From Daphnia carinata (Eukaryota > Arthropoda > Branchiopoda > Diplostraca > Daphniidae), in the NCBI RefSeq assembly GCF_022539665.2, contig NC_081339.1:4086517-4150516 (forward strand): a stretch of 64,000 nucleotides of DNA, written 5' to 3'. The first letter of the stretch is position 1; each line of letters begins with the position of its first letter. The position numbers and the translations under genes are program-made. A model generated the notes under the pieces. It saw only the letters and a list, made by a program, of their open reading frames with translations, did no database searches and was not told where the DNA came from. This document shows, one piece after another, positions 1 through 11,225 of the stretch.

Positions 1-472
1 GAAAGAAAGAAATATCATTATTCTGTGTTACTGTAATAAAAGGCATCCAGTACCATTGTTGTGTTGTTGAATTATTCTCCCACACGCAAGAAGCAAAGAA
101 GTTCCAGAAGAACCTTGTATATGTTCCATACTGGGTAGTCAAGTCTGTCACATTGTGAAGATCTTTTTGGATTTTTTGTAGACAAAAAGGAAACGTCTTT
201 GCAAAGACGTTTCCTTTTTCGAAGTCGAACATGTTCGACTGTGAAAAGGGCTGTTCACTAAATATTGTCAACATCTTGAATTCAGTTATATACATGGTAA
301 GTGTTTACTATTAAAACTAACTTGATAAAGTAAAATGAAATACACAAGAAAATTATATAAATTTGAAATTATTTTTATTGTCCCACCTCCACCCTTCAAT
401 TCCACCACTATTTTACATCACATATATATACATACAAATACATACATAAATACATACAAACACTTAACTAAA
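1..472. other. Intergenic, no gene seen
   Basis: I see no coding exon here. An AATAAA-like A/T stretch near 35 could be the 3' end of a gene lying to the left, but nothing confirms it. Two perfect palindromes lie at 184-219 and 223-240 and are listed separately. The short open frames at 335-688 run into the MITE and look fortuitous. Confidence 0.5.
184..240. repeat. Two adjacent perfect palindromes (36 bp and 18 bp)
   Basis: Positions 184-219 form a perfect 36-bp palindrome centred between 201 and 202; each arm reads AAAAAGGAAACGTCTTTG or its complement. After three bases, 223-240 is a second perfect palindrome (AGTCGAACATGTTCGACT). Neither has a loop, so each could extrude as a cruciform. 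The T-rich right end of the first resembles a hairpin plus T-run, but function is unknown. Confidence 0.85.
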
Positions 473-810
473 TTAACCCGATGGCTGCCACGCCATGCAA
501 CCCGTAGGTTGCTTAAACTACATTCGCTACACGTCGAGTCGGAAGGATCCCCGACCAAGGTGGGGCTTGTCCGAAGACAAGCCCGGGCTGGCACGGTGAA
601 AGAGTCCATTCTGGGAATGCACACCCCAGGATATCTCTCACCGTGCCGACAAAGAGAAGTCCCTAATGGTGCATTGCCTAGCGCCTAATGGCATAAAGCC
701 ATTAGGCGCAATGGCGACTGTTCCCCCCATGGCCATGAGGAGAACAGCGCCCAAGTCCCTACATCTACAAAAAAAAATGGGACCAAACGGCGTGGCAGCC
801 AACGGGTTAA
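473..810. mobile_element. Non-autonomous MITE with TTAA target duplication, piggyBac-like
   Basis: The element spans 477-806 (330 bp) and is flanked on both sides by TTAA (473-476 and 807-810). Its ends are 18-bp terminal inverted repeats, CCCGATGGCTGCCACGCC at the left and, on the other strand at the right, CCCGTTGGCTGCCACGCC: one mismatch. TTAA duplications and ends beginning CCC are typical of the piggyBac superfamily. No transposase is encoded. The inside is packed with hairpins: GGGCTTGTC/GACAAGCCC near 563-584, a GGCACGGTGA arm pair near 590-648, and a perfect 12-bp stem (681-692 with 698-709). The assignment rests on the ends only. Confidence 0.82.
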
Positions 811-967
811 CTTACATACTAGACACATTATACACTACAAAATAAAATAATACCACGGAGACGATCCACGATGAACTCCCTCCATCGCCGTGGGATGTTT
901 GATGAGCCGCGCCCTATTGTAGCCGATTTTTTGTGAATGGTGAAGGCGATAGCGATGGCAGAGACGA

Positions 968-1240
968 AGGAGATGGCGAAGATGGCGATGGCGAAGACGG
1001 TGTTGGCGAAGACGGTGATGGCGAAGACGGTGATGGCGAAGACGGTGATGGCGAAGACGGTGATGGGGAAGACGGTGATGGGGAAGACGGCGATGGCGAC
1101 GACGGTGATGGCGAAGACGGTGATGGCGAAGACGGTGATGAGATGGACACGAAGACGGCCAAGGCGGCGATGAGATGGACACGAAGACGGCCAAGGCGAC
1201 GATGAGATGGAGACGGGTACGAAAACGACGATTAGACGAA
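968..1240. repeat. 15-bp minisatellite followed by a 32-bp direct repeat
   Basis: A 15-bp unit, GATGGCGAAGACGGT, repeats about ten times with few changes to about 1140. A 32-bp unit starting GATGAGATGG then begins at 1137, 1169 and 1201. Degenerate GAAGACGG-type sequence continues to about 1400. Because 15 is a multiple of three, open frames run through on both strands and encode simple MAKTV- or DGEDG-type repeats. I treat these as by-products of the repeat, not genes. Confidence 0.85.
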
Positions 1241-1960
1241 GGCAACCAAGACGGCGATGATACAATGACGAAGATGAAGAAGGCGAAGACGACCAAAACG
1301 GTGATGAGACAAAGGCGAAGATGGCCAAGAAGGTGATGAGGCAAAGGAAAAACGGCAATGAGATGATGGCAAAGTCGAAGACGGCGTTGAGGCGACAACC
1401 AGGAGTTTCTCATTGACTCTGTGTAACAGATGTAAATAAATCAGACCAAACAACAACATTTGATAAAAAAAGACATTAAAGTATGCCTATGGTTTGGTTG
1501 GATTTTAAAAAATGACAAGTAAAAAAAAAGGCTAGCTCGGGTGATTTTCAGAGATTACTAGGACCATAATGATGAAGCTGACTGAAAAGAGAAAACTACT
1601 TCTGTGGAACAGCCTTTCTTCCTAAAAAACATTGTATGCTAAACAGTCATCAAGTGTTTTTTACCTTTAACTCTTTACAAAAAGAATTTATCCCAAACAA
1701 TTGTGACAGCAATTTACTAGTTGGGTGAAGATTTGAGTTGTTCAAATAAGGGAGCATTTAGTACACCCAAAAAAGGTCATGATGTGGAATATAAAGATGA
1801 AAAGAATAAACAAACCACATGAACCTTTAGATATAGATGACTAAGACAGATGTCTTAAATAGTAAGAGTTCAAAAAATGGGCTTAAGCTTGAAACAATCT
1901 AGCCAATTTTTGTCAACTCAATTCTATTCATAAAACTCATTGCAAAATAATATTCTAGCA

Positions 1961-2296
1961 TTAAATTACCAATGCTCCACTATGCTGTGGAGAAGAGGTG
2001 AGAGACACTTAAACTCAGAGAAATTAGAAGATTGTGACTATTAAAGCACAATCTGAGCATTGACTTGCTTGCTATATCCGTTCAACTTATCATTGCTTGT
2101 TAGCATAACAGACTTCCACCTTCCTAATTTTGCTAATAAAGCAAAAAAAACAATGCTTGGATAAGAATAGTGAACAAATGTAACTTACTTGTTGAAGAAA
2201 ATGCACAAAACAATACAAAAACTTTAAAAAACAACAGAGCAAAAATGTTTCCATGTCTACATAGCTAATGGCGGACATGACAGACGACGGTAGCAT
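1961..2296 (-). CDS. Possible 43-residue hydrophobic micropeptide, two exons
   Basis: I do not recognise this protein. Exon 1 (2296-2189) starts with ATG and encodes 36 residues, MLPSSVMSAISYVDME followed by a hydrophobic stretch rich in Leu, Cys and Phe. It ends at a strong donor (CAA|GTAAGT). A pyrimidine-rich acceptor ending CCACAG at 1985 joins in phase 0 to a 24-base exon encoding HSGALVI and a TAA stop. The product would be a single-pass membrane peptide. The support is good splice signals and phase only; with no known homologue this could be chance, and an untranslated or longer transcript is equally possible. Confidence 0.3.
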
Positions 2297-4202
2297 TAAA
2301 CCTTAAGGGTTTTTGTTTTAAGCAGCGCAACAAAGGAATTTTAGGGAAAAAATATTTGAATACACTCACACTGAATAATCGACTTGATTTTTAAGTTAAC
2401 GTATTTTTATGCAAATTTTACGGAAGTACACCTGAAGTATCCAGTAACTTCAGAAATACGAAGCACATAACAAAACGAATCAGACATTCGGAATTCCTAT
2501 AACATGTAGGGCTTGAACGAATTATTTTTAGCGAACAACCAGAATTGACAAAATGTGCGATATTTAATTTTTCTTTTGACCCATAAGCTCCACCCAAATT
2601 ATGTGAGGATCTCGAAAACGGCGATATTTTTCGCAGTGATTTGTTAGTCTGGCTGCTAGGATATAACTATGGATTGAACTGGGACTTCGCACAATTACTT
2701 GGCAGTAACTATGGACCATAGCCAGGGTGAAATACTTACTGGTGCAATTACGCTGATAACGAGCGAGGACAAGGTGTTTACAGTTCGCTAGATGAGGTTT
2801 CATTACAAATTGTGTCATTTTGTATTAACTATTCTCCACATATTTTCTTGAAGGTGCAGTTACCAATGCATTGGAGACGGAGGGAGGAATGCATTTCATT
2901 GTTAACAGACAATCTTACATGGTGATTTCGAAAAAGGAAGGGAAAGACGGAGGAGAAGCAAAAACAACTATAAATTTGTTTGTAACATGTTTTGTTTTTG
3001 TAACTAAAATAAAATTCAATAGCCATTGAAAAGTTCTTTAAAGCACTCACTTACTCTCATTCAATTTTTTTTTCACGCGAGTCCACTTAGCGTCTCGGAA
3101 CGGCAAATAAATTTCAAGTTAGGAACCTTAGCCAAACATGTCAGCGTCTTCTTTGCTAATGGCATAGACAAGCAATATGACTGTAAAGGAGTATGGCCAG
3201 TTCAACATATTCATACCATCAACTAAACTACACTTTTGAATTTTACGAATACCTCTTTTCAAATCTGCTATCCCTTACAGTTTCTTTCATTACACCGGAA
3301 CGGAATAATTGGGAATATTCACACACCACCATTGTTGCAAATCTAACTCAACAATCATCAACGTCATCGAACAGTTTAAGGCTTAAAAAGAAATCAATAT
3401 AAAACTTTTCGAAATTTGAATGCAGAACTAACCTTGTTACAATAAGAGATCTGATTGGATTCTTTGTTTTAATACATGGCACTTCCTTCATGTCACAGAG
3501 TACCATACTGTTTGCATGACAACACACAATGTTCTAGCAAGTTTTGAAACTATTTTAGCAATTAAAAAAAAAAAAAATTAACAGACATACATCTATTACA
3601 AAGCATTCCAAACACCTCCTCCACCAAACCCAGCGCTGCTTACCAGTACTCATGTTTTCATATATTGATTTTAACGGTATTTCGAATCTTAAGTTATCAT
3701 TTTCTATTCTTTATTTTAAGCTAGTTCAATTGAGAAATTAGAATCAAAATCAATTCAGTGTCGAACTTTCTTGTAGGTAAAAGGCACTGTTTTCTTCGTT
3801 TATGGTAGCATAGATATTTCCTTTACGTACTGATAAGCTTATTATTTGATGTTTTAACCGACAATGAATCTACTGCATTCCATACATAATTCAACGCTTG
3901 AACTGGGGAGCGGAATTTACTGGACAAAAAAAACCATCTAACTTTGAACCGGACATGCCCAGATGCCAGAATCCTATGCTCCGCATGATCTTGGCATCTG
4001 AGAATTTCCACTTAAATGGAAGGAAAATATGAACTTTGGATTGTTTGAACACCACTGAAATCAATATGTGCGAGCGTGGGTTCTGATAAGCAGTGCCAGA
4101 TAACAGCTCTGAGGAGGGGCTTAGAATATAAGATAGTAAACACATTTTATATATTTTTTACAACTCACTATAGTAGCTGCAAAGCTGTCCTACTGGAACA
4201 CC
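2297..4202. other. Intergenic, no supported gene
   Basis: About 1.9 kb of AT-rich DNA. Short open frames on both strands (for example 2564-2818 minus, 3193-3402 plus, 3891-4145 minus) have neither recognisable domains nor convincing splice partners. A poly(A) run lies near 3565. The right end should hold the promoter of the ACSF2-like gene, but I see no clear TATA box. Confidence 0.4.
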
Positions 4203-6910
4203 ATGATTACGTGTGGTAATGCAAATACCATGGTAATGTCCGAGGTGATAAAACTGGGCCGATCCAACATTTTGCGTCTGCAACTGAAAAGAAATCATGT
4301 TAGATCTTACTTCACATCAAGGTTTGTTCTTCAATTAAAATTCCTACTATTATACGTTCACTTCCTTTAGGTGTCAATAATCTGGGGAATGTTGTTAACA
4401 ACGCAGACGACTTTGCATTTTTGTTCCCAAGGGTATTCGGCTGTCAAATAAAAGAAAAACTTAAAACCAGTTATTTGATCGGGCCACGAGATGTGCCTTT
4501 GCTCAGGCTAACCTTGGGTCAACTGTTGCAACAAGCTGCGGATCGCTTTGGAGATCGAACAGCTGCTGTGTTTGTTCACCAAGACATCAGAACAGCGTTC
4601 CATTAAGTGCTGACTGATGTAAGCATAGTAGAAAATTCGAACTGGACCCGAAATAAGTAAAAAGGTTTTACATTTCAGGCAGATAAGGCAGCTGCTGGAC
4701 TACTCTCCTTGGGATTAAAATGTGGCGATCGAATTGGCATTTGGGGTCCAAATTCTTACGAATGGCTTTTGACGCAATGGGCGGCAGCAAGAACAGGATT
4801 GATTCTCGTAACCCTTCGTATTTCATTTTGTTGAATCTATAATAATATAACATTTTCGTTAACTTTCAGGTGAATATAAATCCGGCTTACCAGGCTGCAG
4901 AACTACAGTATGCATTAAACAAAGTTGGAGTCAAAGCCTTGGTTGTGGCTAAGACCTTCCGAAAAACGAATCTCATGGACATCTTACGTCAGATAATTCC
5001 GGAGCTCGATACATCCTGCACCAGTGATCAACAAAGACTTGGCGATGAATTAGTGATGTCAAGTCCCCTGGTACCTACTCTAAAGAGAGTGATTGTTATG
5101 TCAGATCAGTTACAAAATAGGTTATTGATAAGTTGTTACCACATTCTGAATTACGTAAAATATAATGAATTATAATTAACCTGTTTATAGAGGAGTTTTA
5201 CGATGGAAGGATTTGATGGATTTGGCCACTCCAGCTCTGATAGCTGAAGTTCATAATACTCAGCGAAAGATTCAGGTGGATGAGGCGGCTAACATTCAGT
5301 TCACATCGGTAGGCCATCGTATTTTGTTTACCATTTTGGCTGCTATGAATTACCATGTTGGACAGGTTTAATTTAATAAATTCCTCCTTTTCTATGTAAG
5401 GGAACGACTGGAAATCCTAAAGGAGCAACGCTTTCCCATTTAAACATTGTCAATAATTCCTACCTTGTTGGAATGAGAATCGGATATCACCAAAAGGTAC
5501 AAATGCTTACGAGATTGATTAACAGTCATCTTTAATCCATAGCTTCCTTCATCAGCCGCATACCATCTGTGTTCCGGTTCCACTCTATCATTGTTTTGGG
5601 TGCGGTCTCGGGGTACTGGCTGCTGCTTCACATGGGGCTACTTGTGTTTTCCCTAGTCCTGTCTTCAGCGCTAGAGAGGCAGTCAAAGCAGTCCATTATG
5701 AGAGGTTGCAAATATAATAATAAGAAAAGGCAGAATAACAACATACTATTTCATTGTAGATGTACATCTCTGTATGGTACACCGACCATGTTTGTCGACA
5801 TCCTAAGCCTGCCGGATTTGAAACAATACGACCTGAAAAGCCTGTCCACAGGTATTATGGCTGGTGCACCATGTCCGGAAGAAATAGCCAAAGGAGCTAT
5901 AAATGATTTAAATATGAAGGATTTTGCGGTGTCTTATTAAATACCTACATCGATTTGTCGTAGATGAAGACTAATGGCTGAAATATTCCACACAGATTTT
6001 GTACGGAATGACGGAATGCAGTCCAGGTACGTTTGTGACGTTACCGACAGATAATTTTGAAGTACGCTGTTCCACTGTTGGCTATCCCTGCGAACACGTC
6101 GAGGTAATATGCTGCTTCACATCCAATTCGCTTCATAGATAACGATTAAAATTAAAAGGTGAAAGTCGTCGATCCAGCCACGAATGAAATCCTGCGTATC
6201 AACACACCTGGAGAAATCTGTACACGTGGCTACAACACAATGCTGGGCTATTGGAATCAACCGGATAAGACTAAAGAAATTATCAGTGACGACGGATGGA
6301 TTAGATCCGGGTGTGGGTTGCCATTTTTGGCATAACAATTTCCTCTTTTAACTGATTGTTTTGGACAAAATTAGAGATATAGGACTTCTTGACGAGAATG
6401 GTTACGGTAAAATTGTTGGAAGGATTAAGGATATGATCATACGTGGAGAGAATGTTTATCCACGCGAAATTGAGGAAATCCTTCACACCCACCCTTCAGT
6501 CCAAGAGGCACAGGTAAACAAAGTGTCTTGTACAAGTATCTTGTCCAGCCTTACATAAATATCGATAATGTGAATTTTTACCTGTGTTGGCTCATTTTTT
6601 ATGAACTAGATTGTAGGAGTTCCTGACGAAAGACTGGGGGAAGAAATCTGCATCTGGATCCGTTGCAAATTCCAGACGAAGTCGGATGCTATCGAATTGA
6701 AGAACTTCTGTGCAGAAAGGGTAATAATTAATTACCTCCTGATATTGTATCACAAGTTTATACAAATACTTATGTTGAAAATGATACATGGCCTATTTCA
6801 AAGTTCCTAGATATTGGATGTTTAAAAAGGAATTTCCCCTTACTGTGACTGGAAAAGTACAAAAATTTGTTATGAGAGATTTCCATAAAAGAATTAAATC
6901 TAAAAAATAA
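4203..6910 (+). pseudogene. ACSF2-type acyl-CoA synthetase, 13 exons, carrying disabling lesions
   Basis: This family ligates medium-chain fatty acids to CoA in mitochondria using ATP. Exons are 4203-4321 (uncertain), 4371-4618, 4679-4807, 4870-5120, 5191-5308, 5401-5496, 5556-5704, 5760-5928, 5996-6103, 6159-6310, 6375-6513, 6610-6720 and 6788-6910. The family signatures are clear: [73 protein letters not shown]. Exons 2-13 keep mutually consistent phases. Lesions are visible: an in-frame TAA (4604-4606) where the family has Gln; an acceptor reading AC instead of AG at 6786-6787 in a normal 67-bp intron; RGEN in place of RGGEN; and an exon 1 with a plausible mitochondrial leader that joins exon 2 one base out of frame. 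It could instead be a bad allele of a living gene. Confidence 0.72.
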
Positions 6911-7539
6911 AAAGGTAGACCTTACAATAAAATCGGAAAATGTTTTTTGATCCAGGATGCGGCCCGTCTTTGTTTCTGCTTTCCTTGCAAATAAATCTCT
7001 TTTTCCCATATTTAGGCATCTATTTAAATACAAAGCATAAAACAAAAGAAGATTAAGTATCAGAAAATAGCTGGACTTAACAACTTAGCGATTTCATATA
7101 CAAAATTCAAACGCTATATTCACGAAAGTGTCGCTGCGGCCTAAGGTTAAGCAACTACCACCAAGTGCTACCAGCACAGGCATTTAAGAATAAAAGTTGC
7201 AAAACCATACTGTTAGTATGGCTGAACGTTGGGAAAAGCTGTTTGTAAACATGAAATCCAACCAGTTGCTGCTAACGCAGTCACCGAGTACGTCATGTTG
7301 ACGGGTTATCTTCGTGGCAGTGAGAGGTTTATCTCTTTAAGAAAAACAACAAGTTCAATTCCTTTAAGGATTGGATTGGATGGAAATAAACGTAGATCTA
7401 TCTACACAAATGAAAGGTACGCGTAAAAGCTTTTAATCCCGACCCAAGTTTAGCTATTGATGGAAAACAAACGATTCCAAAGAGTTCTAATACGTATTGG
7501 GAACTGACTTTGCCCTTAACTCCAAGGACATCCAGCCGC

Positions 7540-7665
7540 CAGCAAAATGAAAAACTCAAAACAAGCTATTTGAGTGGGCCACGCCATATTCCTTTGCTTA
7601 GGCTAACCTTGGGCCAGTTGCTTCAACAAGCTGCGGACCTATTTGGAGACCGGACTTCATGGTGA
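7540..7665 (+). pseudogene. Truncated second ACSF2 copy (exon 2 fragment)
   Basis: The frame at 7540-7662 reads QNEKLKTSYLSGPRHIPLL and continues LRLTLGQLLQQAADLFGDRT, nearly matching exon 2 of the gene 3 kb upstream. The match breaks at about 7657, where the frame ends in TGG TGA; no later exons follow. An open stretch at 7229-7415 (…SERFISLRKTTSS…), ending in a GTACGC donor-like site, could be its old first exon with a leader. I read this as the remnant of a tandem duplication. A newly captured alternative exon is unlikely but not excluded. Confidence 0.7.
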
Positions 7666-7942
7666 TTTCATCGGTAACATGGGTACAACAATTCAAAATA
7701 AACACTTCTAGTTCATAGCAAGGCAAGAAGTTGACTAACATGTTATGTTGGACCAGAACTTATTAGTCTCTTCTTGACTGGTAGAATACTGTCATAATCT
7801 AAGCTCAGTAATCTTTATAATACTATTGAAAACAAGACAATACTAACACCTGGAAAAAGGTAACCAAGGTAAAAACCAAGGTAAAAAGGTAACAATTAAG
7901 TACCTGCATGGATCAGTTTGCATGATAATAACTTATTCAAAT

Positions 7943-8382
7943 TTATTTGGTGGTGCAACAATGGTATCCTTTCTCTGCAAATGTCACCATTTCCCATATT
8001 GCAAGCATTAATGCTGTACCTATAAGACATTTTAAAAGTACCATCATTATTTTAACGGGGAATGAAATTTTTCTTCCTTGCCTTATAAACACTGCAAATA
8101 TTATGCCACAATCATGTCCAACTGGTTTGGTTGTAAATACACTGCTGGTGCTACATTGGAGAATTCCTGGAAAAAACAATAACTTTAAAAAACTAAAAAA
8201 GTAATCCTTTAAGGAAGCCTAACTCACAAGTAAACAAATTGTATTTCCTTACGTTCAGATTCAGCAGAAACCATGAAAAACCTCGTAGCACGGTCACATG
8301 GCAAGGTTACCCCACGAACACAGGCTATCAAACTGCCATCTGACTTATCCATAGGCATCCTGCTTGGCACCAAATTTATGAG
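7943..8382 (-). CDS. Abitram (FAM206)-like fragment, C-terminal exons
   Basis: Two adjoining exons are visible on this strand. The first (8382-8253) encodes LINLVPSRMPMDKSDGSLI then ACVRGVTL and ends in phase 1 at a GTAAGG donor. The second (8166-7943) follows a TTTTTTCCAG acceptor and includes TTKPVGHDCGIIFAVFI, then a hydrophobic tail to a TAA stop. Abitram proteins, biotinyl-like domain proteins implicated in actin regulation, carry a similar order: L-P, SDG, CVRG, then KP..GYIAVVL. The resemblance is short and I could not find the N-terminal half. A small exon starting with ATG at 8873 (MPGVDKV, donor GTAAGT) may belong to it. It may be partial or decayed. Confidence 0.33.
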
Positions 8383-9815
8383 CTATCAAATAGGAAAGCA
8401 ATCCAAGAAATATTTTAATAATACATCTAACATAATTATATTTACATTGCCGGACACCTACAGGTAATCCAAACTCTGAAAAACCTTTATGATGTGGCCT
8501 TTTTCAACGGAAAAACTGGAGCTCAAAATGGTTCAATTCAAATTCTAGATAGGTTCTGAAACAAAAAGAATTGTGATTAGATAACCCACACAATTCTTAG
8601 TGGCTAATTGTTTTTACAGTAGTATGGTGGCGCTTTCACTTACTCAAACGAAAATTCAACCATTCTTCTATTCCAACTGATCTTCAAAATGTGTTGAAAG
8701 GTTTTTTTATTAAATTTAACCCAAAACAAATTCAAGAATTTTAATTTCCTGTAACAAACCACATTCGAACGCAACCATAAAAAACCAAGTAAAATACACC
8801 TTAGGGTGCACGCAATCGAAAATTTCAATTGGAGTAACGTAACGTACTTACCAACTTTGTCGACGCCTGGCATTAGAATGAAACAGCTGCCATTGCTTGT
8901 TGGGTAGTATTTAATTTGTCCGCTAGATGTCTCAGGATTTTGGCGGCACCTAGTGCTTTTTCTTTCAATGCAACTGTTTCAATTCAATAACAGAAAATAA
9001 AGTAAAATACACAAAAACAAGAATAGGTACAATACCGAATTTTTAGAAATAACATGTTATTCAATCATCAATGAGAACTGATAATAAAATACTGTATTAC
9101 GCTTTCCTCTCAGTAATAAATCCTGGCCAAATTTTCATTCATTTGTGGGTGAAATACAGATGTGTTTTCGGCTGCAACTGTCAATGTAATTTAACGTAAA
9201 GTTTCTGACTTCACACGTATGATAAGTGTCCACAAATTTACTAATTCCGGCAACTGGCAGAAGAAATTTTACCATCTTCATCAAGGAATTCAATAGCAAC
9301 AATAAAAGAAATTCGGTTATCAAACTTGTCAATATGCTGTTAGTTGTAGATTACCAGAGAAGCTATTTGTATTTGGGATGGAACATAAGTAAATGAAATA
9401 AAATTTTTTTAGTAAATTTAAATACTTTTGCAAGTTGTGGAGCATAAGCCAAAAAACCGCGAACGAAAAACGAACTTATGACTAATTCTATGCTTTAGCT
9501 TCCGGGGCTAATATGAATAATAAACTGTCACATTTACAACAATGCCAGAGTGCCGAAACGGACAATATACATCTGGAAAACACTGTTACAGAAAAGAAAG
9601 GTACAACTGTACAAGTGCAATACTCTTTAAGCGACTGAGACTATTTGAAACAGTTTTATAAATTCATACACATTTTTTCGAAATATTTATGAATTTTGAA
9701 ATCAGCATTCTATATATACTGGGTAAAAGATGATTTCCAAATACGTATATTTTATATTTAGGCTAAGAAAATTTAAGCAAATCCCCATGGATTCCTGTAG
9801 AAATTTGTCCACCTG
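8383..9815. other. Intergenic, no supported gene
   Basis: AT-rich DNA without a recognisable family. A possible plus-strand first exon starts with ATG at 9513 (MNNKLSHLQQCQSAETDN…) and reaches a GTACAA donor-like site, but I cannot find its partner. The minus-strand frame at 9135-9332 is hydrophobic and unsupported. Confidence 0.35.
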
Positions 9816-10544
9816 CTAAACAGAAATGAAGGTAACTCGGCTGAAGCCAGCTACGTCATGACCAAGAGACGTATCATCTGTGGAAGAATAGGTCCAGCCA
9901 ACTGTCATTGGTCCAGGCTGTGGTTATATAAACATCCCACAAGATAATTTTTTTTTAAATATTTTAGTTATCTGCTTTATATGTATAATTGTACATATCC
10001 TTTAGTATGGTATAACTTACCACAATAGCAATATCTTGGGGATCCCCAGTGTTGAGACTTCTTGCAAAGCGAACAATACTCCATGGCTCCTCATAGGTAG
10101 CACTTATCAGTAAAATATCATTGCTATCATCAAAAAGATGTCCATTAGCTGGATCAGGATTTTCTAGATAAATGTGCCTGTCCTGTATATCAACAGTAAA
10201 ATTATACCATGAGGTAGTTATTTTTATTTGTATTTTAATACCTCGATGTAACCAATCTGAAGTTCGTCGTTGAATCCACCCATGATAACATCGCTGTATG
10301 AGCCGGGCTGACCAATCTGACCTTCAGCAAAACTGATCCCCAACCATCCAGTGCAATTCACTTGCATTTCTATTTCAATATCACCTGTACCTTCAAGTAC
10401 TGTCCAACGTAGAATGAACTGGTTATCAGAATCCAGCACTTTTTCATTTTCCATGACGGTAATGCGAGAGCTTGGTTTCGCCAAACAACCACTGGCCAGC
10501 AACACAACCCCCATTATAAAAACTAGTGATTGGGTGTACCTCAT
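9816..10544 (-). CDS. Secreted single-DOMON-domain protein
   Basis: Three exons (10544-10242, 10182-10021, 9917-9816) join without phase conflict into 188 residues. The N-terminus is a signal peptide (MRYTQSLVFIMGVVLLASGC), so the protein is exported. The rest is one DOMON domain: FILRWTVLEGTGDIEIEMQV, then CTGWLGISFAEG, then DVIMGGFND, and a C-terminal half with EEPWSIVRFARSLNT and PMTVGWTYSS. DOMON domains bind haem or sugar in dopamine beta-hydroxylase-like and ferric-reductase-like proteins. Here no monooxygenase, reelin or cytochrome b561 part follows, so this is a stand-alone domain with unknown ligand. An acceptor (TTTCAG) lies ten bases before the ATG, so the 5' leader is probably split by an intron. 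Confidence 0.85.
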
Positions 10545-11225
10545 TTTCTGTCAACTGAAATATCAAAAGTTAATTTTTCTGGTTTACTGATTAATTAAAT
10601 GAAATGACATTGAAAATCAACCAAACCATTTTCTTACCACAATCGAACGGCTTTTCGCAACAGATAAGAATAACAGAACTGATCACAACCCAACAAGAAC
10701 AAATTATTAAATAGCACAAATAAGCACCGTCATTGTGGATTATCCTGCTCACGGGACAGCTTTATCTTACTTACCGTTACATAACAGGTATAAAGGTGAA
10801 CACGTGATGTTGAAGTTAAGATACTGAAGTTTTATAAAACCCCAACTGGATTTGCATTTATCATACAAAATTAAATCAAGATCATGTATACCTTATCACT
10901 GTTGATTACTTATATGCTGAGACACTTTCCAAGTTGAAAAACCAACCACTACAGGCTGATGTGATATGTATGTGATGTATGTATATGGATATGTATGATA
11001 TGGATGTAATACATGATAAACGAATTTGGTATACAAGAGAAACATCAATATTAATCATTTTTTTGCTTATTTATAAATAAAAATACTTCCTTTTTTCATT
11101 CTGAAAATACTCTTACAACCCTCGACATCGGGGGGAGTTAACGGAAGTCATACCAGTGTTGCGGTGGAAGGTATAAAATTCATAACCGTAACCAAATCAA
11201 CCTAACAACAATATCACAATTTAAC
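10545..11225. other. Intergenic between DOMON gene and aminopeptidase 1
   Basis: This stretch holds the 5' leader and promoter of the DOMON gene and the 3' flank of the aminopeptidase gene; both are read on the minus strand. A short degenerate ATATG/GTATATGGATATG repeat lies near 10965-11010. I see no coding exon. Confidence 0.5.

Noticed and set aside
828-1413. Overlapping open frames of up to 192 codons on both strands
   Set aside because: They are read-through of a minisatellite whose 15-bp period is a multiple of three; the products are simple repeats with no domain or splice support.
8273-8467. Plus-strand open frame starting MKNLVARSHGK
   Set aside because: The opposite strand gives better splice signals and a match to Abitram-like motifs over the same bases; the plus frame has no convincing partner.
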